Under the pieces are notes generated by a model. It had not been told where the DNA came from. It searched no databases and saw only the letters and a list, made by a program, of their open reading frames with translations. DNA of 64,000 nucleotides, taken from contig VDFB02321248.1 in the NCBI GenBank assembly GCA_007258455.2, positions 62,001-126,000 on the forward strand, read 5' to 3'. Positions 55,563-64,000 of the stretch are shown here, one piece after another. Numbering within the stretch: position 1 is the first letter of the stretch; each line of letters starts with the position of its first letter. This stretch comes from Sequoia sempervirens. Lineage: Eukaryota > Streptophyta > Pinopsida > Cupressales > Cupressaceae. The translations under genes and the position numbers were made by a program.

Positions 55563-57112
55563 GAACCAAGAAAATAAAATAATATTTGATACATCTTTAC
55601 CTGATATGTGCTACACTTTGTATATCAGTTTGTTGAAATTTGTATTGTTTTATTTGCTTTCTGATCCTTTGCAATAAAAAAAAAACATATATTTAAATTG
55701 CAAAATGCACAAGAAAATGTCACCTTGCTTTTTGATTCACTTATACTACAATTCAATTATTTCTGGAAAAAATTCCCTGTATTAAATTCCAAAATATCAA
55801 TATTTCTACAAAAAATGTGTGTCCATATGTCTTTACTCCTTCTAATTCTCGCCACCACCTACTAACAAATTAACAAACGGCAGGAACATGACGCAACTGC
55901 GTCTCTTGTTTAAAATTATGAGTTGTTTTTTTGTATATCTCATATTAATAATGATGAGATATTATTGATATAGATAGTATTATTTGTAGATTAAATATAA
56001 AGAAAATAAATATGAGGAAATTGAAGTAAAAACATGAAAATATTAATGGAAAACTTAAAGAATTACGAAGAAAAATATGTTTGGGAATTAATATGTAATC
56101 ATAGTTCAAAAAGGGAGACCTTCAATATACATTTAGTAATTAAAATATTTGTTCTTTAAAATTTTAAAAGATTATTTTTTAAAAAGTTTGATCAAATAAC
56201 TCAATTTCATCTTGCTAATGGATCATAGAATATGATGATAAAAAAATTACATAACCAAATTCAAAAATCGCTACACATTGATATCATGAACTATTAAAAA
56301 ATCATGTTGTTTAAGGAAATAAAATTTTAAATCCACACTTATAAAGATGAAATTAAAAATAAATAAATTAAAAAAACAATAAGCAAACAAAACTTTAATT
56401 AGACTTATTAATTGCTAGTCTAAGTGAAATATACTAAGATAATATAGTCGAAGTTGTTTGGTTTAAATTTTAAACAATCTTTAAGTCAAAACAAAATATA
56501 TATTAGAAGCTATGAGGATAAGGGCACATAATTCTCAATCTAGCTTCTTTTGTAACTCTCTAAGAGAATTAATAAAATAATTCATAAAAAGCATGAATAA
56601 AAATTACACAAAGAAAAGTAAAAATTTAAAGGAATAATGATAAAATGATCTTGATTAGAAATAGCATATAATTTGTTATCTTAAATAAAAAGGTGTATGC
56701 AATATTTATTGTGTATTCTTTTGTCAAGTTCAAATCCTCATCTTAACAATGAGGAATATTATTGCTTAGAAAAAGGAATAACTCTTTTATTTATGGTATT
56801 GTTTGAATTTATTCTAAATTTAATCAGTAATTACAATATCTAGTTATGTTAGATCTAACAAGTTCAACTTAAACAATGTTTTTTAAGTTATCTTTGTTTA
56901 GTATATTTTTTCAATGTCATGTTATAATGATACATCACACCTTGATATAAGTAACGAAGAAAGAAAGAAACATACATATGGTTTCCCACCAACTATAGAG
57001 CTAATCAAGATTCCTCAAACCTCATCTACTAATAAAGTAAGTTACTATAATATAAAAAATTGTGTTAAGTCCAAGAAGATGTGGGTATGACACAATAATT
57101 AAAATATCTAAT
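55563..57112. other. AT-rich non-coding stretch
   Basis: No gene recognised. It contains a small hairpin GACGCAACTGCGTC at 55890-55903, a spot of higher GC in otherwise AT-rich DNA. Confidence 0.4.
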
Positions 57113-57429
57113 TGTTAGGAATAGGATCAAAAAGCAATATACAATAAAATGAATGCAGAAATAAAATATTAAAAACACAAATATTCATGGTTCACCCAAT
57201 ATGAGCTACATCCACAAATAAATAGTAAATCCTTCCTTTATTTTTTTGAACAAAATGAAGAGATACAACCTACAACACATCCACTACTTCCTCTTTGGTC
57301 TCTCATAATCTCCCCATACGATACACAATCATAATAAAAAGATCTCACATAAAGAGAGTTACGGGAGAAAAATACCAACATAATCTCTACCATCATATTT
57401 GTGACCTAATTATGAATAGTTTAGATTTA

Positions 57430-58025
57430 CTATATATATATATATACACACATATATACACACATATATACACATATATATACATATATATGTATATATA
57501 TATGTATACGTACATATATATGTATATATATATGTATATGTATACCTGACATATATATATATGTATATGTATATATGTATATATGTATATATGTGTATAT
57601 GTACATATATATACATATATATACATACATATACATAAATATATGTATACATATATTTATGTATATGTATATGCTATGTAAATGTATATATATGTACATA
57701 TACATATACATATATATACATACATACATATATATGCACGATACATATACATATATATGTATATATATATGTATATATGTGTGTGTGTATATATATACAT
57801 ATATATGTATATATATGTATATATGTGTGTGTATATATATATACATATATATGTATATATATGTGTATATATGTGTGTGTGTATATATATATATACACAC
57901 ACACACACATATATACACATATATATACATATATATGTATATGTATACGTACATATATATATGTATGTATGTATATATATGTATATGTATATGTACATAT
58001 ATATACATTTACATATACATACACA
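57430..58025. repeat. Long compound TA/CA/TG microsatellite
   Basis: About 600 bp of (TA)n mixed with CA, TG and GTATA steps, nearly free of other sequence. Both strands have long Tyr/Ile-rich open frames that are artefacts of the dinucleotide pattern. Confidence 0.95.
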
Positions 58026-58289
58026 CATAACTTTGAGGGTGTTGCGCTCGATCCTTTGCTCCAAACCCTCAAATTCTAAAAGGGGGTTAAACCCCCTTCG
58101 TTCCTCCATAATGAAATGGGTTCCAAATATTGTTAGGAAAACACCAAAAAATTAGACCTTTAATAAGGTCAAACCCCTTATTCTAAAATTTTAGAATTAG
58201 GTCCCTTTCCCTATTAATCTAATAAAAAAACTCTCACTTGGAGATTGATTATAGCAAGTCCACCACTACTACACCCACTGGACTAGGCT

Positions 58290-59570
58290 CTAACTTTGGA
58301 CTTGGAAAGTTTCTCATCTTCACCATCAGACTTGAAGGCCAATTGAAACTGAGTAGGAAATAAGTATTTTCCAACTTACTACCTTTGTTAACATGTCTAC
58401 AGGATTTTGGCTAGTGTGTATCATTTCCAACTTCAATTTTCCATCTTCCAAAATTGAACATATGAAATGGTACCTAAGTTGTATATATTTAGTATTAGAA
58501 TGAAGGGATGAGTTATTTGAAAGATGAGTGGCACTCTAACTATCATTGTATAATTTATTATTTGCATGCTTCTTTCCCAATTCCTCCATAAACCTTTATA
58601 ACCAAATTGTCCTTTACTAGCCTCTATAGCAATGACAAAATATGTTTTTATTGTTGAAAGTGCGACAACATTTTACAATCTCAAAATCCAACTTATTGTT
58701 GTTTCACCTATAGTAAAAGTGTACCCTATGGTGCTCCTCCTTCTATCTATATAACCTATCAAATTTGAATCAACATATCCCTATAGAGCAGAGTTAGAGC
58801 CTTCAAAACTTAATTCTTGGGTAGTAATACCTCTCAAATACTTAACAATCCACTTTAGTGTGATATAATGCTCTTTAGCTAGATTTTTCATATACTTTCT
58901 CGCAAGTCCCATTGCATGTGCAATATTCAACCTTGTACATATCATGGCATACATCAACCTACCAATTATCAATGAGTATGGAACCTTGCACATATAGTTT
59001 ATCTCCTCATGTGTTTTGGGACACATCTCCTCAGTTAATTTGAAATTGTTGGCCAAAGGTGTACTAATTAATTTGGCATCTTGTATTTGGAATATTTTCA
59101 ATACCTTCTCTATGTACTCACTTTGATACAATGTTAATTTGTGATTTTCCCATCTCTTTTTATTCTCATGCCAAGGATTTTATTTGCAACACCTAAATCC
59201 CTCATCACAAATGAATTGGCTAATTTTATTTTGAGCACATTTATATCCTGCATGTTAGATCCCACAACAAACATGTCACAATGTACAAAACAATATAATG
59301 TAGTTACCATTATATAGTCTCTTAAAATAAGCACAATAGTTAGAATGACATCTAGACTATATCCTTGTCCTATCATAAACATGTCAAATTTCAAATACCA
59401 CTACCCTAGAGCTTGCTTGAGGCCATACAAGCTCTTCTTCAACCTGCATACTAAGTTATCTTTCCCTTCATGACCTCATAACCATGTGGTTATTGCATAT
59501 AAATCTCTTCCTCCAAATCCCCATGCATAAAAGCTATTTGTGCATCTAACTATTCAAGATGAAAATTCTA
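58290..59570 (-). pseudogene. Copia RT C-terminal part and RNase H remnant
   Basis: From 59570 downward the minus strand reads AQIAFMHGDLEEEIYM (RT motif A region, with stops), RLKKS(L)YGLKQAL after a frame change, CDMFVVGSN (the YVDDM motif, with the V-D-D damaged to C-D-M), and KLANSFVMRDLGVANKILGM in 59394-59134. The open segment 59131-58781 has LSTPLA, YSLIIGRLMYAMICTRLNIA and LKWIVKYLRG, the RT/RNase H linker. Further on are HSNTKYIQLRYHFI and IHTSQNPVDMLTK, the end of RNase H. Multiple stops and shifts make it non-functional. Confidence 0.78.
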
Positions 59571-60547
59571 TACTACCTGTCACGCCCCGCCGTGCGAACC
59601 CCAAAGGAACTAAAACAACGGAACAATTTTTTTTTTTAAAAGAATATAATAACATACTTAAGTATTACAACATAACAATATATTAAGAGACACAACTTGT
59701 TCCAAAGGGGTACACGAAGTGCCATGACTATTCTAACCCATAACACGATAATAAATTAAACCTTAAATAAACAGTTACATATATCCATTCATTCTCATTT
59801 CATCATTTAAGATAACCATTGAACAATAACTACATTCATGACATAAGTACATATGATAACACATGTGATGATAAAGATATAAAGTGTTACATATTTTGAT
59901 AGATACAACATAACATATCTAACAAGTGATTGCTCCTGAATCAAATCATGGCTCGAATATACATTACATCCCAAATAATAATAAAATACAACAGACTGAA
60001 GGTACATCTCAATAATTACATATACGAATTACATCAAGGTCACCCCATCACACGTGGGAGACGATACATCAATAAAAAACATGAAATACATTACAACTGA
60101 AGTAAATACAACTATCTGGTACATAAGAATAACTGGATCATCACATCTTCCAAAAGTCCTGCAATAAAGATACACCTGTAATAGAAGGGGAAACCCAACG
60201 GGGTGCGAAGCACGTTCCACCCAACCACCCTCGTGCTGAGAGTAGACAAGGAAGGGTCCCCGACCAAGCACGACTAACCAAACAAAGACTAATCTCAAGA
60301 AGACAACTTAACACCAAAGACCACTGAATACTCTACAAAGACAATTCCAAAAGACACAACACAAACCACTGATGAACATAACAACCAGTCATACTCACAA
60401 CCTCAATGAAACTCCAGACATAATATCGAAACTCAAGACATAAAACCCAAATACTACTTCCAACAATAATCAAAGATAAATCAATAAATCACTTCCAGAG
60501 GACTTCAGTAAACCAACACAAACAGAATGTTAGACGAGAGTGTCATC

Positions 60548-60695
60548 GCATGGTTTCACATGGATTCTCCAGACAACCTATCACAAGGTGCCGCCTCCAT
60601 CTCTACATGGATTCTCCAGACATCCAAGTTAAGGTGCCGCTTACATCTATGGTTCTCCAGACGACCTATCTCAAGGCGCCGCTCCATAGGGTCAC
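60548..60695. repeat. Short tandem repeat, about 48-bp unit x3
   Basis: The phrase GGNTTCTCCAGAC occurs three times (60562, 60610, 60650), each followed after about 12-15 bases by AAGG(T/C)GCCGC. Confidence 0.8.
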
Positions 60696-61532
60696 TCATG
60701 CGGAGTCATTGACCTTTCGTGAGGACAAGGTAATGACCTTGCCAACCACGGCCTTCTCAGTCCCCTTTAGTCTATGATAGCACTAACAGGTGGACGAGGC
60801 TTCACAATTATCTTGTTAATGTTTAATTCCCACCCGTGGTTTATTACTTAAGTTATCACTGATTAATCTAACTCTATGTGGGTTACCCTGACAGCCCCTT
60901 TGTGCGCCGGCCCCCACTAGAGCCACTCTCTCTAGACACTCTAGCACAAGAATATCCAACTCACCGGATTGTATCAACAAGGAAAACTAAACCAACCATG
61001 GCTCAATCGCGAGGCACAACCCTCTCACCCAAAAACATATGTATGACATTCATAAACGATACGATCCAAGTATACATCAATACCACATCCGAACCCAAAA
61101 CATAAGGACAACATCAAAATACAAGATCGAACACAAGTAACAATATCCCCGCCTCTGGAAGTCCTAAACACAAATTAGGATGCTATAACTGGATATGCTA
61201 ACTCTAAGGTTTTCAATATAATCCAAACCCAAATTACCGAAACTCCAATTAAATAAAAAGAATAACCACGAGAGTAACCAACACATCAACAACACCACAA
61301 AACAATTTACAATGAATAACAAAGTTCATCAAATAAATGTATCAACAACTCGAGAGTATTTAACTACATTCAAAGTACAACTTCACACAGTAACACTATA
61401 ACTGGATCCTTTATTTTTAACCAAACAATTTGATTACAATCACATAACTTAATTTCAATTTACCCAAATTAAACTATAACATTATAATTATAAAAATTAT
61501 CTCATAAATTCTAAATCTTTGCATAACAAATC

Positions 61533-61534
<2 letters not shown>

Positions 61535-61573
<39 letters not shown>

Positions 61574-61597
61574 CATATATTTATACGTTTTTTCATA

Positions 61598-61662
<65 letters not shown>

Positions 61663-61667
61663 TACAC
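61535..61667. repeat. (TA)n microsatellites
   Basis: Two long TA runs, about 61535-61566 and 61597-61657, separated by a short TTTATACGTTTTTTC segment. Confidence 0.95.
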
Positions 61668-62199
61668 ATATATATATATCAAAATATACATACAAATTTT
61701 ATAATAAAATTATCCATATATATACATATACATCTACATAAATAAATACAAAATTCGCACTTAATAAAACGACTGAATTTATAAACAAAAGAACTCCATT
61801 AAAATAAAGTGAAACTTTAAATAAAAAAAATAAAACAAAAAAAACTTTTAATACCTAAAAGCTTGTCGATAGCACAGTGAGTGTCTTCTCCACAGCAGGC
61901 CGACTTGGCACAGTTTGTAGGGGTACCGCTCCCCATTTCCAAAAATCAAATTTTTATTTATTAAAATTTATTTAATTTTTTTTATTTTTAATTTTTTATT
62001 TTACTTTTCAAAAATTTCTTTATAATTTCAATTCGCCCATTCGGGCACGGAAACAAACGAAACTCATGAACATATTTTTTTTATTTTTTATTTTAATTTA
62101 TATACACATATTTATATTATTTTTATTTTATTTGAATATATATATTTCAGAACAATACACAGAGTATTATATATATATTTGTTTGAATAGCAGAACTGA

Positions 62200-62323
<124 letters not shown>

Positions 62324-64000
62324 AGGAGATTCAGAAACTAAATAGACAGATTGTTTTCTTTCAGAACAAATTTGAACAAAACAATTATAAAAGCCAGAAA
62401 GTTGAATATATATGTATATATATAAATCAAGAGACTCAAAATAAATTTATATAAATAAATTGTTTTCTCAACAGACCTAAAATAATCTGTACATAAATAA
62501 TCTGTGCCTAAGAACAACTAATAAATAAAAAAAACCATAAATTTTCACTTTAAAACAATTGTTTTCCACTATTAATTTTATGAGGGCTTTCAGAAGATTT
62601 TTCAATAATCACAAAATAGATCTCGTAAGCAAATTCGATCTTCAATCAAGGATGGTTTTTGTTTTATTTTCAACAATAAATCTTCACTACTAACCTATAT
62701 TGAAAAGTTTCGAACAGGTTCAATGAAGGTTTTCTACAGAAGATTTGATACAGTTTTCAATAGAAATCATTCAAGAATATAACACAACCAAACCAAAACC
62801 CTCTTTCAAACAAAATATTGATTTAAAATATTACAGACATGATTTTCTTTCTAGAAACAAAATAAATAAAATACATGATAAATTTTATGGAACCTGGAGT
62901 CCTTCGTTTGCAGAAGAATCCCTTCTGAAAGCTCCTTTCGAATTCCTCCTGCCGCTCCTCCTCAATCTATCTCTCTTCAAAATGATTATTTTCTTCCAAG
63001 TTTTCAACAAAACAAAATTCTTTTCTTTTATTTTTCCTTTTCAGATCCCAGAACAACAGAGTAAGAGCCGTTCTGTGTGCGAATAAACTTCTCATAAAAA
63101 TAATAATAAATCAAAATAAAACTCAATAAAGCTTCCCTGCTTTCTTTCCTCAAAAAGCATGCTTCCTATTGGTCCTTTTTCAGCTTTTAAAAGCACAAAT
63201 TTATCTACAATTTTTATTTAAAATAATTTATTTAAACAAGATATTATCTATGCTAAATTAATATTAATAAAATTTATTATTTAATTATCTTCAACAATAA
63301 TTATTTAATTTAATTATTGTCAACATTATTAATTAAAAATAATTATTTACTCTTATAAATAAATTAAATCACCTTTTTAATTTATAATATATTTAAATTT
63401 AATATTCAACTAACACACAATTAAATCAACCAACTAAACAACCTTAAACCATTATCTTATAAAACAAAATTAAATAAATATGAACTATAAATCAAATGAA
63501 TACCTCAACACTTACACTACACAAACAACAAGAATGAAAACCTCAGTCATAACACGACTCACAACAGACGACGACTTGGGACGGGGACGCTTCCAAACCT
63601 ACTCCCTTTTTCAACATTTTTACCCGTTGGGCTAGTTTATTGCTCGCCCTGTCCTGCCGAAGCAGGTGGAATCAAGACTTATTCCTGCAATCCTGCATCC
63701 AAGCAAACGTCAAGCAGCACATGTATACATATATATATAAAATCAACATCCTACCGTGAGAAGGAATCGCAGTGTAGCAGGGCACTCATGAACGAGTGAT
63801 GCTACCCTGTCCTCTCACCTAATCTACTCTAACAATTACAATTTCAATAGTAACTAACATTTATAATCCAAATAGATCATAAGATAACATTATACTAAAC
63901 TACTGCATCATAACTAATTACTAAACCTTTGCATTATAAAGTAACACAGAATTCAAATCACATGATCATAGAATTATCACATCGACATTTAAAACATTAG

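Larger units (their letters stand above)
57113..59578 (-). mobile_element. 3' half of a copia retrotransposon, minus strand
   Basis: RT and RNase H remnants (59570 to about 58290) are followed by the copia end of pol, a purine-rich CCAAGTGAGAGTTTTT tract near 58230 and an LTR-like region ending CCTATTCCTAACA (plus TGTTAGGAATAGG at 57113). The LTR contains a 600-bp microsatellite. The 5' half of the element is missing: coding stops at 59579, where LTR-like DNA of another family begins, so a later insertion or rearrangement probably cut it. Confidence 0.65.

Noticed and set aside
54500..56000. A classical Helitron 3' end (hairpin followed by CTRR and T)
   Set aside because: I looked for it and saw no convincing match; the only small hairpin is followed by TCTTGTTT.
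57295..58155. Several long Tyr/Ile-rich open frames on both strands
   Set aside because: They are produced by the TA/CA microsatellite; open in many frames at once with no domain.

Overview
This window looks like a gene-poor, AT-rich piece of a large plant nuclear genome. It holds degenerate Ty1/copia and other LTR retrotransposons, plant-type LINE fragments with RNase H, TA microsatellites and GT-AG introns. A gymnosperm or other big-genome land plant is plausible but cannot be proven from the sequence. I found no intact ordinary host gene; nearly everything is mobile DNA or fragments of host genes.

Layout. 1-1380: edge of a copia element (gag start and one LTR), minus strand. 1495-3600: 5'-truncated LINE, minus strand. 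4254-15708: complete but pol-less LTR retrotransposon on the minus strand (about 1.03 and 1.1 kb LTRs, near-matching target duplication, PBS, PPT, gag with four zinc knuckles, two accessory ORF blocks). 16190-17523: tandem duplication and a LINE reverse-transcriptase remnant. 19009-31067: copia element on the plus strand, broken by at least four later insertions: a LINE tail with a 19-bp target duplication, a 3.1-kb non-autonomous LTR element with TGAGA duplications, a solo-LTR-like block, and a 1.34-kb TG...CA element with TCCCA duplications. 31068-38700: no recognisable genes, but a cluster of local duplications.

38700-55600 is the most interesting part. A ~205-bp sequence sits at both ends in inverted orientation, about 16.4 kb apart. 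Between the copies are an isolated minus-strand exon of methylenetetrahydrofolate reductase, an AP2/ERF transcription-factor-like gene, and a large rolling-circle transposon of the Helitron2/Helentron type. Its main frame (46347-52751) encodes, in order, two tandem OTU-like protease domains, a zinc-binding segment, a HUH Rep nuclease with two tyrosines, a PIF1-like helicase and a C-terminal endonuclease/exonuclease/phosphatase domain. It carries only three internal stop codons and no frameshift. A spliced RPA1-like ssDNA-binding gene follows on the same strand. The ERF-like, Rep and RPA genes each begin just after a splice-acceptor-like sequence, which suggests they may be expressed or mobilised as one unit.

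57113-59579: 3' half of a minus-strand copia element whose LTR has been invaded or expanded by a TA/CA microsatellite. 59579-64000: GC-richer LTR-like DNA beginning TGTCACGCCCC, with a short tandem repeat and long (TA)n tracts, and no convincing coding sequence.
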